The position numbers were made by a program, and so were the translations under genes. A stretch of DNA of 64,000 bases from Chrysoperla carnea (Eukaryota; Arthropoda; Insecta; Neuroptera; Chrysopidae). The notes beneath the pieces are model-generated. The model was not told where the DNA came from and did no database searches. It saw nothing but the letters and a program-made list of their open reading frames with translations. Of the stretch, positions 12,401-22,950 are shown piece after piece (the stretch's first letter is position 1; every line of letters begins with the position of its first letter). Location: positions 2,233,001 through 2,297,000 of the forward strand of contig NC_058338.1 of assembly GCF_905475395.1 (NCBI RefSeq). Reading direction: 5' to 3'.

Positions 12401-15400
12401 AGATCGAATATTTGCGACACTTGTTCATACAAAATATACATTAAAATCTTTAGAAAAGATTCCTGATGCAAGGTAAAAGCTGGTAAAAAAAAACTATCTG
12501 ACATTTTAAAGATTATTAAAACTAAAAGATAGGTCTTTTAGTTTAGTTTAAGGGTAAAAAAAAAAACTTAGATTCAAAAAAGTTTTCATTATGAAGAAAA
12601 TTGATCACAGATTCTGTTTATGGAAAAAAAAACCTTATCTTACCACGTTTTCCATAAAGAAAACATAAAAAAAAAAACTTTGGTTTTTGACGCTTTTTCG
12701 ATATGTTTAGAGCATTGTAGTACATTAACGTCATACAAATTGCCTAGTTTACCATAGTTGACTACTTGAAGTTATAACATTTTCTTATTTTTTGAATTTT
12801 GTAGAAAAGAAAAGTTAATATTGAATTTAATAAAATCATATAATGTTAAACGTAATGTGGCAGCCAATTGGATTTTGGTACGCATCTGGCATGGACGAGG
12901 TTTTGCATTCCGTTATTCTTCAATGCCAAATGTTGCACCAACAATTAATAAATGGATGCATTTGAACATTAATTATTCTTTATCAAATATAAGTAAGTAA
13001 ACCCAAAAAAAAATTCAATGCCTTTAGGAAACATCGTATGGGAAGTAAAGGGGGTGGGGGTATTAGTTAATGAATCGAAATGTAACAAAAGGGGTTGAGT
13101 CCAAGCGACGGAAAAATTTTTCCAACAAAAAAGTTACCTTTTAATCAATAACAACGTCCTAATTTAAAGGGATCCTCTGTCGATTACCAATTAAGAAGTA
13201 GAGGGAGCTTTTCATTGAGCCTGCAAATTTGGGTCAAGTTCAAAGTCTATATAAGATATGCGTCTACACACCCAACCTTTTTTGCCTGAAATATATTTAT
13301 CGATAAAACTTATTTTGCGAGTTTCAAGCATGTGTCAACTTAAAAAACGGTCACTCTGTATATTTGGTTATTAAAAACCTTAAAAATTTCGTTTTGCTAG
13401 ATCCAAACCCGTCCATAATATTTCAACAAACATTACTCAATGTTTTATATTCGAATACAACGGATGCATCACAATTTTTCAACAATATCTTGAATAATAT
13501 GAATTGGGCATGTTCGGAATTTTTAAATATGTTACAAGAAGTGAAACAGGTCGCTGTTAAAAAGGAGCCAGTGATTGTTGAACCACATACATTACATTTA
13601 ATATCAGCATGTTATGATTTTGCTGTTGGAATGGTTCGTGTCGTTGAAATGGTGATCGTTTTAACGAATGGTATTATTATTCAAAATGATGCACAAAATA
13701 ATGAAGTTTTAATATCACGATTATTACAAGTAGGTCAAACTTTTAAAAGCCAACAGCTTTTGTTTAAGATATTGCAGGGCACAACCGAGCCCGTTGTGGG
13801 AAAATTTCTATGTCAAAACTGAAAATAAGTCCGAATAACAGTTCTTAAATTTATATTTTTTCATAAAAAGTTTGGAAAACTCCTATAAACTTGGAATATA
13901 ACTTTTAGTTTGACGTAAAAAGAGTGATTCCAAGATTTCGAACTCATCCAGAAGACTTTTTTCGAGTTAATTAAACTAAAAGAGTAAACTTACTAAATTA
14001 GACTATTGGCAGAAAATATTTCCACCAGGGGTCTAGGTTTTCAGAAGATTTACAGTGCTCGAGACCCAAATTCGACACACCTGTCTTAATTTAATAAAAA
14101 TTTATACAAATATGTTCTCAAATAATTGATTTTTCTTGCAGACTGTTTGTTTAACAATGTCTCGTTTAACTGAAGAAAAAGGATGTTTTCGAATTTTCTT
14201 AGATATGGAAATGGCTTCCGCTGAAACAATTCAATCATTTCCATTAGTCGCAGGATTGGTTGGTGTCTTAATTGGCTTATTTAAAAAAGTAATTCGAATA
14301 TTCTATCTGATAAAATGAAATAGAATAACGTGTTCCAGACGAATGACTCAACTTTCTTGAAAATCAATGAAAAACTAGTGGAGAAAAATATTAAAATTTC
14401 TTGATTTTGCTTATTCACAAATTTTTTGTTTCGTTTTCAGCAGTTTCTATATTAATAGGTCTAGAATTAGGCAAAGAGTGGCCGTTTTCAAAGTTGAGCT
14501 TAACCACTTTTTAAAAAATGAAAGTTATCATAGACGCAAGGCTTCCCTTTCCGGGACTTTGAAAATTCTTTATTCATCAGTTTTAAACTTGCAATGTAAT
14601 TACAAATTTTCCAGGTTTCTTGAAAGATCTAAAAAATTACCTAGTTCCCGCGATTAAGTAAAATTCACGTCAAATTTTTAGACATTCTGAAATTCGACTG
14701 TCGATTTTATCGATTGTTTTTTCTAGGACATAGAAGACTTTAAACGTGGTATTAATGAAGAGCCATCATTATTAATTCGAACATTGTATAAAGATTGTTT
14801 AGATCATGTCGATGCATTAGACAATATCATTAATTCAAAATCAGATTTTCGACTTGTTAATAGTAAGTATCTCCATGTCACCAACGGAGAGGAGGGGGCA
14901 GATCATGCCCTAAAGGGTCACCTCATGTAAAGGACCCTTAAGGATGGGAGTAGGCTTCCTATAAAGACTCGAACAGCAAATAAACTAAATGTCAGTTTTC
15001 CATCAATCTTATTAATTGTAACACAATTCCATCTATTGAATACTTACACAAACTATAAATAATATTGCATGAGGGAAATTGTATAACTTTCACTGCCATC
15101 TATTGAAAATTTATTGTACTTACATGTAAATTCAATCCTTATTCTCATGAAAAAAATTGATGTCCACTAATCGAGATTAAACAAAACTATCTTAAGTTGG
15201 AACACAAATATTTTGAACAAAAGTTTTTGTTTTTTTATGATTAACAACTTTCTAATTTAAAGTTTTTGCCTACTTCTTATCAATTAAAAGTTAGAGTTCA
15301 CTTTTCAATGTCCTATCAAGTTCTAGCTGACTCTCAAGGTCAGAACTAAAACAACTTCTTTTGCTCCACAACTTTTGTATGAAGCCTTGTTATTTAAAAC

Positions 15401-16265
15401 CGTATACGGTAAAGTTATAACACACGATATTTGGATTTGTTGTGATTTCTTTCAGATCCATTATACATGAATTACATTAATAAAGATGAACAAAAGAAGA
15501 TTCTATTATTTATAAAAATGATCCAACATTATAAACATTCGTTGAGTAATGTTGCATTGCCTGATGAAGAACATATTTGTATTATTTGTTACTCCAATGT
15601 CAAAGATGTTTATTTTGAGCCGTGCAAACATGAATCATGTCTGTAAGTCTTTATTATTTTTATACTTTGGTTCAATTTCGAGAAGCTGTACAAATAATCA
15701 AAGCCATAAAGTCGTCGAAAATATCAAGAATTTTACAGCCAATTAGCCTTTTTCCTGGGAAGATTAAAAAAAGATCCTCTAGATGGCAACACTAGGGGGG
15801 GGGGGTAAATATATCCTGCCATCTAGAGGATATATTTTTAATAAAAAGCTAATTGTTAAAAAAGAAGCCACATTTTTATACCAAATTTATGCTAAATAAA
15901 TCAAATAATGAACTCAAGTTACATTATTTTAGTATAAGTAGTGCCATCTCTGAACTGATTTTCACATTCAACAAGTCACATCAATAGTGTAATTTTTAGT
16001 ATGCTATTATATCGATATTATTAGTAACAAATTAATAACAATATCAAAATAACTTATAATAATTAATAATTAAAATATTTAAAATAGGATCTGTGTAAAA
16101 CAATTATTAATGGACACCCGTTTATGTTTCTTTTGTAAAACACCAATCAAAGATGTTTATAAGAAAACTGGTGAACTAATTGCAGAACTAACAGAACGTG
16201 AAGATAATGTGAATATGCTCAGTCAACAAACTGCTAATGATCAGAACGAATTCGATTTTTATTAA
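3415..16265 (+). CDS. RNF123: E3 ubiquitin-protein ligase RNF123 / KPC1 family, 25 exons, 1535 aa
   Basis: Exons: 3415-3494, 4128-4459, 4520-4667, 4882-5067, 5870-6195, 6529-6800, 8528-8734, 9023-9202, 9276-9489, 9605-9691, 9753-9797, 9947-10084, 10209-10319, 10490-10651, 10725-10815, 11047-11158, 11254-11598, 11694-11937, 12310-12472, 12805-12992, 13401-13729, 14142-14288, 14727-14862, 15456-15642, 16088-16265. The sum is 4608 nt, with phase agreement at every junction. A SPRY domain lies at about residues 75-235 (GKWMYEVQLKSRGSMRIGW, YGSYGFDGN, MNGRSFGCVG). Conserved helical blocks follow (FFDRCDFGYF, ATITNWACSEF-like NNMNWACSEF). A C3HC4 RING lies at about 1456-1494 (CIICY..CKHESCLICV..CFFCKTPI), split by intron 24. 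In vertebrates KPC1 pairs with KPC2 to ubiquitinate the CDK inhibitor p27 in the cytoplasm; the same role here is inference. The protein is longer than human RNF123 (about 1314 aa), mainly through a Ser/Thr/Asn-rich linker at about 578-860. Intron 8 needs a GC donor. Introns 4, 6, 7 and 18 hold repeats. The start ATG at 3415 is the first in frame and sits on a short first exon. Confidence 0.93.
5135..5785 (+). mobile_element. Inverted-repeat DNA element (MITE family B), copy 1, 651 bp
   Basis: Perfect 19-bp terminal inverted repeats, TTAAGGATGTATGAGCATG at 5135-5153 and its complement at 5767-5785, bound a 651-bp AT-rich non-coding element. It lies in intron 4 of the RNF123 gene. A nearly full-length second copy is at 36769-37409 with its interior in the opposite orientation. 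TTAA at both ends fits a TTAA-type target or a TA duplication; the flanks do not decide which. No transposase is encoded. Confidence 0.85.
6998..7690 (-). mobile_element. LINE family A fragment: RNase H end plus zinc motif, in RNF123 intron 6
   Basis: On the complement, two overlapping frames give the RNase H C-terminal block (IWVPGHRDIPGNCEADELAR) and then the region ending C..C..H..C (CRSCHSDDEEKTMSHLLCHC). The reading frame changes between them, so the copy is broken. The 3' UTR block (GGCCACTACTCC on the + strand) ends near 6998. The 5' part, including reverse transcriptase, is missing. The insertion is antisense to the host gene and accounts for much of this 1.7-kb intron. Confidence 0.88.
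8778..8950. mobile_element. hAT-like MITE with CAGTGGCGTAGC termini, 173 bp
   Basis: CAGTGGCGTAGC at the left end and its exact complement at the right end are typical hAT-superfamily termini. The interior is non-coding. The 8-bp flanks (TTAACTGG and AATTGAAT) do not match, so the target duplication has decayed or the copy is rearranged. It lies in intron 7 of the RNF123 gene. Confidence 0.8.
9203..9275 (+). other. Probable GC-AG intron (intron 8 of RNF123)
   Basis: Exon 8 is open and conserved up to KDQR; exon 9 begins IDPKDL, which matches the family order. No GT between 9156 and 9275 could serve as donor, and the GT at 9154 would shift the frame. AGG followed by GCAATT at 9203 keeps the frame and is the only donor that fits by eye. 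The acceptor is a T-rich tract ending in TTTAG. Confidence 0.6.
12056..12240 (+). repeat. Tandem array of four ~53-bp units in RNF123 intron 18
   Basis: Each unit carries ACAAATTGCCTAGTTTAGTA followed by TATTTTTA and a T/C-rich run ending in TTTACGT. The four units begin near 12061, 12113, 12165 and 12219; the last is the most diverged. Single copies of the same motif recur at 12727-12760 and 52450-52490, next to another shared block, so this looks like the tandem end of a dispersed element. Confidence 0.8.
12540..12770 (+). repeat. Dispersed repeat family C, copy in RNF123 intron 19
   Basis: Holds the block ATGAAGAAAA..GATCACAG, the CTTTCC/CATAAA block, TTTGGTTTTTGACGC and the CAAATTGCCTAGTTTA unit. 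The same series, in the same order, is seen at 19500-19690 and 52300-52510. No coding frame is seen. Class is unknown. Confidence 0.6.
13295..13365. repeat. Half of a TATACAGAGTG-type MITE
   Basis: The segment GAGTTTCAAGCATGTGTCAACTTAAAAAA..CACTCTGTATA matches the right end of the element at 34911-35107. The left end was not found, so this is a fragment. Confidence 0.5.
15738..15857. mobile_element. Small foldback element, ~120 bp, in RNF123 intron 24
   Basis: The two halves are imperfect inverted copies of each other over about 45 bp: AATTAGC, then an A/T tract, then ATCCTCTAGATGGCA, around a G-run loop. It separates the two halves of the RING coding sequence. Confidence 0.65.
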
Positions 16266-16319
16266 TTTTGATTATTGATTCATTCTATTTGTATCAGTAT
16301 CACAACTATTTTATATTCA

Positions 16320-16326
16320 AAATAAA
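16320..16326 (+). terminator. Polyadenylation signal for the RNF123 gene
   Basis: AATAAA lies 55 bp past the stop codon, followed by T-rich sequence. It is the first such signal downstream. Confidence 0.6.
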
Positions 16327-16409
16327 ATGTTTTTTATTTTTCTTATTAATTTTATAGATTTTTTATTTCATTAACTCCTCCTTGTAGTCAGCATAGGTCA
16401 ATTAAGAAC

Positions 16410-16640
16410 ACTCAAGATGTAATTTCATGATGACGCTTGACGGTGGCTTTGAGCGACAAATTAGGATTTCACCTAGCTGAAAAACTAGACCTATGTGTAG
16501 CTTCAAATTTAAAAGATGTAACTTCATGGTGACGCTTGACGTTGACTTTGAGCGTCAATTTAGGAATCCACCTAGCTGAAAAAACTAAAACTATCTCCAG
16601 CGTCAAACTTGAAAAAGAAGCGACAAAAAACAAAAAAGTT
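16410..16640 (+). repeat. Tandem dimer of a ~100-bp unit, family D, copy 1
   Basis: Two imperfect copies, each with GATGTAACTTCATG(A/G)TGACGCTTGACG, then CACCTAGCTGAAAAA and AGCGTCAAA. A matching dimer lies at 62745-62940, about 46 kb away. The unit is non-coding. Confidence 0.75.
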
Positions 16641-16796
16641 TATGGTAATGATATACAACTATATTCATACTGGATGCTGAATATGATTATCAATTGTTCC
16701 AAAAAATTATTTGGAAATGGCAATGAATATCCAATACTCTCATAATTAATCCTGATAATAAAAATAGGATATACTTTTCTATAAAAAGTCAGTATA

Positions 16797-16878
16797 GGCC
16801 GATCTGCCATCTGGATGGAAAAAAATCTTCAACAGCGTCAAATCGTAAAAAGCTAAACATCCAGATGGCAGCACGGCC
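16797..16878. repeat. Short inverted repeat, ~80 bp
   Basis: GGCC..CTGCCATCTGGATG at the left is mirrored by CATCCAGATGGCAG..GGCC at the right. It could form a hairpin or be a very small MITE. It shares the 'CATCTNGATGG' theme with the foldback element at 15738. Confidence 0.6.
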
Positions 16879-16879
16879 T

Positions 16880-17460
16880 TAAATGACCACGTGACTTATG
16901 ATGACTTATGTCCATCATGAAAATACACTTTAAGGAAAAACTTGTACAGATTGAGGTTCACTTGGGCGTCATACTAAAGGCGTAAACCGCTCCGAAATGT
17001 CAGCTGAAATTGAATGAATCATTGATTACTGATGATTGTTTTGAGTTTCATCAATGAAGTTTTAAAGAGCTTTAAAAAGCTAACATTAAACGAACCATAA
17101 AACTATACTAAATACTTGTCTAGATCACAGACTTATATACTTAACCAATCTATGACTACAAGTCTATGATTCGGTAGTATTTCTATCCCCTAGCGGATAA
17201 ATTCGTAATTAAACCATAATGACATGACATTGAAAATGAGTTCACATATTGTATTGATTCATGTCGTAAGTCGAACTACACAAACTATTTAACTATTCAA
17301 AAAAACACTCCGGGTGACTCACGTTAAAAATTCTTGACGAATAACAATTATTCGTCAAAAGTCGCCTTCAACAAAAATTTTTGTGTAAGTTCGCAAAAAA
17401 ACAAAAAAAAAATACAATCGAAAATTTCGGAACGTGTGAGAGAAGTGTGCTGCTAAAAAA
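16880..17460 (+). promoter_or_regulatory. Upstream region and 5' UTR of the lap/PICALM gene
   Basis: No gene is seen in this stretch. It must hold the promoter and 5' UTR of the gene starting at 17461. I see no clear TATA box or initiator that I would place with confidence. Confidence 0.35.
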
Positions 17461-20400
17461 ATGGCTGGACAAACAATAAATGATAGATTATTAGCCGCAA
17501 AACATAGCATTGCTGGACAAGGCTTAGCAAAATCCGTATGTAAAGCAACCACCGAAGAATTATTAGGTCCAAAAAAGAAACATTTAGATTATTTGGTTCA
17601 TTGTACAAACGAACCAAATGTTTCGATACCACAACTGGCAAATTTATTGATAGAACGCTCTCAAAACTCTAATTGGATCGTGGTTTATAAGTCGTTAATA
17701 ACGACCCATCATATATTGTGCTATGGCAATGAACGTTTCACTCAATATTTAGCTTCGTCGAATACAACATTTCAATTGAATAACTTCATGGATAAAACCA
17801 CGATAACGGGTGCACCGGGAGCTTCACTTGGATCGTTACCAACGGGTGGTGCTGGTGCCATTTCAGCGATGAGTAACCTTCGAACCGGATACGATATGTC
17901 ACCGTTTATTCGTCGCTATGCACGTTATTTAAATGAAAAAGCGTTATCATATCGAACGGTTGCTTTCGATTTTTGTAAAGTGAAACGTGGCAAAGAAGAA
18001 GGAACGTTACGTACAATGCCAGCGGATAAATTATTAAAAACATTACCCGTTCTACAACAGCAATTGGATACGTTGCTCGAATTCGATTGTACAGCGAATG
18101 ATTTAACGAATGGTGTTATAAATATGTGTTTTATGTTGTTGTTTCGTGATTTAATCCGTTTATTCGCTGGTTATAATGATGCGATTATTAATTTATTAGA
18201 AAAATACTTCGAAATGAATAAGAAACAATGTCGTGAAGCGTTGGACTTGTATAAGAAGTTTTTAATACGTATGGATCGTGTTGGGGAATTTTTAAAAGTT
18301 GCTGAGAATATTGGTATTGATAAGGGAGATATTCCTGATTTAACGAAAGCTCCAAATAGGTGAGTATAGCTCATAATTATTTATTAGGTCGTTATCGTTT
18401 AATTCAGCGGTCGCGGTAAGGTGTAAGTTGATATTACCCCATGGCGAAGACAAAAAAAACAAGTGAAAACAAACAATTGACTGAGTTAATTGTTAAAATA
18501 CTACATTACACATACAAACATGTGACACATACATAACTGATAATCAAGTATAGTACATATTATAAAATTTCCGCATAATTGGCGCCCTCACGGGTAAACA
18601 GTGATGTTTACGAAAAAATGTCTCAAACAAAAGTTGTTTAATTTTCGATAAGGAACATTAATATACGGTATTCTAAACTCTCACTTGAAATATTTTTAAG
18701 AACACTCTCGTTTAAATTACCATTTTCCTCAAAGCATTTTCTAAACTGAACCAATTTTGAAAAGCATCACCATTTTTTTGGTTTTTTCGGGTACGGAACC
18801 CAAAACTCGCACTTGAAACATAGCTAAGAACACTCTCTATTAAATTTTCTTTAAATCGAAATAAAAAAAATCAAAATCGGTTCATCCGTTTAGTCGCTAC
18901 GATGCCACAGACAGACAGGCAGAAAGACACACACACATAACGGTCAAACTTGAAACAACCCTTTTTTTTAATTCGAGGGTTAAAAAGGGATAAATTAAAA
19001 ACTGTTCTGAAATAAAATTTGTTTCGGATGTATTTTCGAGGAGAAGATATTTGCCTTCAAAATTAAGAACATCGACGTCCTTTTAATATTTTTTTCTCGC
19101 ATTTATAGTTTATTGGATGCTTTGGAACAACATTTACAATCATTGGAAGGGGGTACACCGACAGCACCCTCGGGTGGTCAAAAACATGGACCAAAAGTTA
19201 CACCATTCGTTACAGCAGCTACAAATGAAACACAACAAGCTTTGGCCGAAGAAGAAGCGATTTTAAATCAATATAAAGCGGCCACAAACTCAACAAATCC
19301 GTTCCTTGAAGATGCTGCTCCAGCACCACCGCCGCCTGCAAGCAATACAAATCAACAAATTCTTGATTTATTTGGAACATCTACTACAGTACCGGCACCA
19401 GCTGCGAACACTTCGTCGAAAGCTTCCGATGATTTGTTACAATTGGGTATATACAAATTTATTTAAGTAGTCCGGCGGTATATGACAGTATAAAGTCACA
19501 ATAAACACAGTTTTAGGGCCTCTTGCGGGGGAAAATTGTGATTTTTTTGACAAAAAAGATTTCATCATGAAGAAAATTTATCACAGGTTCCGTTTACTCA
19601 AAAAGAACATTACCTTATGACGGCGCTTTCCAAAAAGAAAGCATTAAACAACATTTACGTGATACAAATATTATATTTATTATAAATTAGTTACTAACTT
19701 GACTAGCCACCCTTACTAACCCCCCTCCATCTTATAATAAAATGATACTAATATAAACTCTCAATTAGGTAATCCATTTGCGGATATGTTTGCGCCCACA
19801 TCTCAACCATCAACTCAACAAACCGATTTATTTTCAAATTCAAATTGGACAACTACGGCCGCAACAAATGGATCAGTTGATACAAATTTAATTTCAGTGT
19901 TTGATTCGACGAATAATCAAAGCACAACTTCAATGTTCGATGATCCAATGAGCATGCTTAAAACAAATAATACAACAATGCTACCAACTCTAGGAGGTAA
20001 GCAATTTTAATTTGTTTAGTCTGTATGGTATTTCATACATATTGTTCATCTTCCCTAGGTGCTCCTGGAGGACAACAACCCATGATTCCGAATCTACAAC
20101 AACAAGCACCTCAACCAGTCATGGGTAATGCGATCCCACAACAGAAAAAAGTGTTAACCGGTGACCTCGAAAGTAGTTTAATGTCGTTATGTGAGAATTT
20201 AACAATTAGTAATAATGCAAAACCATCGGCCGTACAATGGAACTCACCAAAGAATCAACCAAAACCAACAATGCCTACCGCTGGTGGATTCGCTCAACCA
20301 ACTGCTGGGGTTGTACCACCCGGTGGTGCTAATTATCGTCCAATGATGCCTGCAGCCGGAGCTCCTATGCAATTTAATGCATCGGCTGGTGGAAGTCCAC

Positions 20401-20471
20401 GTATGGTACCTCCAACAACAAATCAACAACCAAAATCTGATTCATTGTTTGATCCATTTGGTGATTTGTAA
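17461..20471 (+). CDS. lap: Clathrin-assembly adaptor PICALM/AP180 (lap) family, 4 exons, 625 aa
   Basis: Exons: 17461-18359, 19109-19446, 19769-19996, 20059-20471 (1878 nt, phases agree). The first exon encodes an ANTH domain that follows human PICALM almost residue by residue: the PIP2-binding [10 protein letters not shown] block, then [33 protein letters not shown], and [15 protein letters not shown] across intron 1. A Gly/Ala/Ser-rich insert of about 25 residues sits between KTTITG and GYDMS. The C-terminal tail is Pro/Gln/Thr-rich and disordered. It holds NPF motifs (NPFLED, NPFADM) for EH-domain proteins, DLF-type motifs, and a final DPF (LFDPFGDL) of the AP-2-binding type. In the family these proteins bring clathrin and cargo SNAREs to PIP2-rich plasma membrane and control vesicle size, notably at synapses. 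The start ATG is followed directly by the conserved [10 protein letters not shown], so it is secure. Alternative splicing of the tail is usual in this family. Confidence 0.95.
18540..18690 (+). repeat. Dispersed repeat family E, fragment in lap intron 1
   Basis: The block GCGCCCTCACGGGTAAACAG..GATGTTTACGAAAAAATGT..CAAACAAAAGTTGTTTA matches 31085-31395 and the complement at 51476-51545. Confidence 0.65.
18715..18990 (+). repeat. Dispersed repeat family F ('ATGCCACAGACAGACAG'), copy in lap intron 1
   Basis: The order is: GGTACGGAACC, AGCTAAGAACACTCTC..TTAAATT, AATCGGTTCATCCGTTTAG, ATGCCACAGACAGACAG, (AC)n, then CCCTTTTTTT and a GAGGGTTAAAAA end. The same order is seen at 60110-60350 and 61590-61755. 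No frame is open. It resembles the 3' UTR of an RTE-type LINE or a SINE derived from one; this is inference. Confidence 0.7.
19500..19690 (+). repeat. Dispersed repeat family C, copy in lap intron 2
   Basis: Shares the ATGAAGAAAATTTATCACAG, GGCGCTTTCCAAAAAG and TTTACGTGATACAAAT blocks with 12540-12770 and 52300-52510. Confidence 0.6.
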
Positions 20472-20747
20472 ATTTTCCAAAAAATTAGAAAAGTTAACGA
20501 CCCCTTGTCCTTCCCCCTAGTGTATATACCTAGAGCATATATTTATATAATCACGTCTTCATCATAGCTTCTCATGTGTCTGTGTGTGTGTGCGCGCGTA
20601 TTTGTATATAATTTAAAAGATCTCAAACTTAAAATGGATCTCATGTTGGGTTTTTTTATGGAATGTATACGGAAAATGATTTCTCGATTTTTCAACAAGA
20701 TTTATGAAAGAACAAGTATTTTTAACGGAATAATTGTGAAACAAAAT

Positions 20748-21105
20748 GAAAGACCCTTGGAAGTGATATGAGAACTTCGGAACGCCTAAGATTGTACTCA
20801 GACCATTTCTGACTTGTAGTACCAGAAGTACGTTCTTCCCTCCATCTAAGGTTGGCCTTTTTCAGAATATCCTCTTTCAAGAGTAACTTGTAGTTCGCAA
20901 ATGGAACTCCCGGGTATTTATGGATGCTTGTGTCCGGCAGCATCGTGCCATTTCTGGCAAGCTCGTCGATGTCACAATTTCCTGGAGTCCCGGTACACAT
21001 ACCAGGTCTACATTCATTCGTTCCGCCAGTTCATTTAAGGACGTACGGCAGTCCTGTGCTACCTTTGACGTTAGATAGACTGAGCTGAAGGATTTTAGAG
21101 CCTTT
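20748..21105 (-). mobile_element. LINE family A fragment (RNase H end) just 3' of lap
   Basis: The complement encodes the RNase H C-terminal region and the linker after it (ELARNGTMLPDTSI, KYPGVPFANYKLLLKEDILKKA), nearly the same as the copy at 6998-7690. It lacks the zinc motif and the 3' UTR. It lies about 280 bp past the lap stop codon and may be part of its 3' UTR. Confidence 0.85.
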
Positions 21106-22085
21106 TATCCCTCGGAGTATTTCAAATGAAAATTCGAAATGAATCGAGAAAGAAGAAGTTCGAATAGAATATTAAACTGTGCTGCACACAAACGCACAGC
21201 CCAGCTATGTATGATTTTTCTCATCGATTTTAGAATTAGAAGAACAAAATATTTATTTTATTTATTAAAAATTTCATCGTCATTCAAAGTGTCTCTCTCG
21301 TAAATCTATAAGAATTAGATGTTATTCAATTTTTTTTTTAATTATGAAGGATCCAACACAAAACCAATGTCCAAAAAATACAGGAGTCTTATTAAGTGGA
21401 TTTAACCCTTTAGCTGCTGCTGTAAATTTCTTCATTGAGAAGGGTTATTGAAAAAAATGTCCCAAGTAAAAATTATTCCACATGGATGACATTTGAAGGT
21501 CATAAAAGTGCTCATTGTGTACTTTTTTGACATATTGATTTTGTGTACAGAGTGTTCTTTGAAAAATGCAAGCTAAAAATGCTTTTTTAAATATTTGTTG
21601 AACCCTTTGTAAGTGACGTCACAACGATTCACACACTAGTCATACTAAAAAAAAAAATGGGCGTACAACGATGTTATGCCCTTTTGCAAATTTAACACGT
21701 CAAATGTGACACTATAAATGTTTCTCTAGCAAACGGGTTTATCCTAAGTATTTATTGGGTAGTAAATTATTATTAAATATATTTATCGGTTTTTTTAGGA
21801 TTCTAAATCGAATCCTTATTTATTTATTTTACTTAAATTTATTTATTTATTTATTTAGAAATGAAAATATAATTAGAGCACGCGCTTCTAGATAGATTCT
21901 AGGTATATTTATATATAGAAAAAAACAAATTATGTGTATACTCTCTAAGGTTAATGACACACGTACGGAAAAAAACGACCAAGCATTTCATTAGCATTCA
22001 GAACGATTGAAAATTTGAGAGGTTTCTTTGAGGATCAGAATTTCTCTTTAAGGGTGACTAAAAAAAATTTCGACTTTGATAATAA
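21106..22085. other. Non-coding, possibly lap 3' UTR
   Basis: No gene seen. AT-rich, with TTTATTTATTTATTTATTTAG at about 21840-21860, an ATTTA-rich run that resembles an AU-rich element but may be only a microsatellite. Confidence 0.4.
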
Positions 22086-22087
22086 TA

Positions 22088-22200
22088 ATAAAACATAAAA
22101 GGGGTACAACAAATGGGTTCCTAGCACCTAGGGATCTATCACTCGAATGCGCGACGTCTCCGGGTAGCGAGACTCTCCGAGCTGCTGTTTTAAGTAGGTG
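22088..22200 (+). repeat. Short interspersed repeat family G, copy 1
   Basis: AAAAGGGGTAC..CAAATGGGTTCCTAGCACCTAG, with CGACGTCTCCGGGTA further on, matches 50972-51075 and 60882-60992. All three lie in non-coding DNA. Class unknown. Confidence 0.6.
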
Positions 22201-22607
22201 AAAAATGGGATTCTTTCGAGATACTACGCAGAAAGCCGTAACCTCTCAAATTTTTGACCGTTCTTAAACATTTCGAATACTTCTGAATAATCAAACTTGG
22301 TAACGAATCTAAAAAGAAATCTGTGTCATTAATCTTAATAATTTTCGTTTTTGGTTTTAACCGAATTTTTTCGATATTATTATTTTTTTTAAACCGATTA
22401 AAAGTATTAAATAGTTTACAGGGAAGTCTTCACTACAAATTTTCACGTATGGTGCTTTTGTTTAAGTGAAACGATTTTTTAAATTTTAAGAGCTTTATAT
22501 ATTTATTAGGAAAACTTTTGAAAGGTTTCATTTTACTCTAGACACTCGACAAATACAAGGTAATTCATTTTAATCGATAGACCCAAATATTTTCAAAAAA
22601 AATTATT

Positions 22608-22950
22608 CAGATTAAAGTGGGACTTTCTCTTCTAGCATCGGATTTGATCTAGGTCTTCTGAATCCTTTAATAGTTAACTCAGATCTTAAACAGTAAGATA
22701 CAGAAAAACACTTTAAATGACATAGTTCTGTGGAAAATGTGACTTAAAAATATATCATTATTGAACTTAATCGAAAGAAAAACTTTAAATAACCTAAATC
22801 ATTTTTCTTTAGGTAGTGTGAAAAGTAATATGGACATATTTCTAAGTCACATTTCCTCCGAAAGCTAACGATTTTCGAAAAAAAAATGTTAAAACAACCA
22901 AGAGAATCAAGTCGAATCTGATGTCAGAACATGATGCCCCCTTCATTCTG
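22608..22950. mobile_element. Probable hAT-like MITE, ~343 bp
   Basis: The ends are diverged inverted repeats of about 45 bp starting with CAGA(A/T)(T/G)AAAG(T/G)GGG and including CATC(G/A)GATT. A direct repeat AATTATT lies flush on both sides. An inner inverted repeat (AAATGTGACTTA) lies at 22731-22753 and 22838-22860. No coding frame. The flank is AT-rich, so the 7-bp match is only moderate support. Confidence 0.55.
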
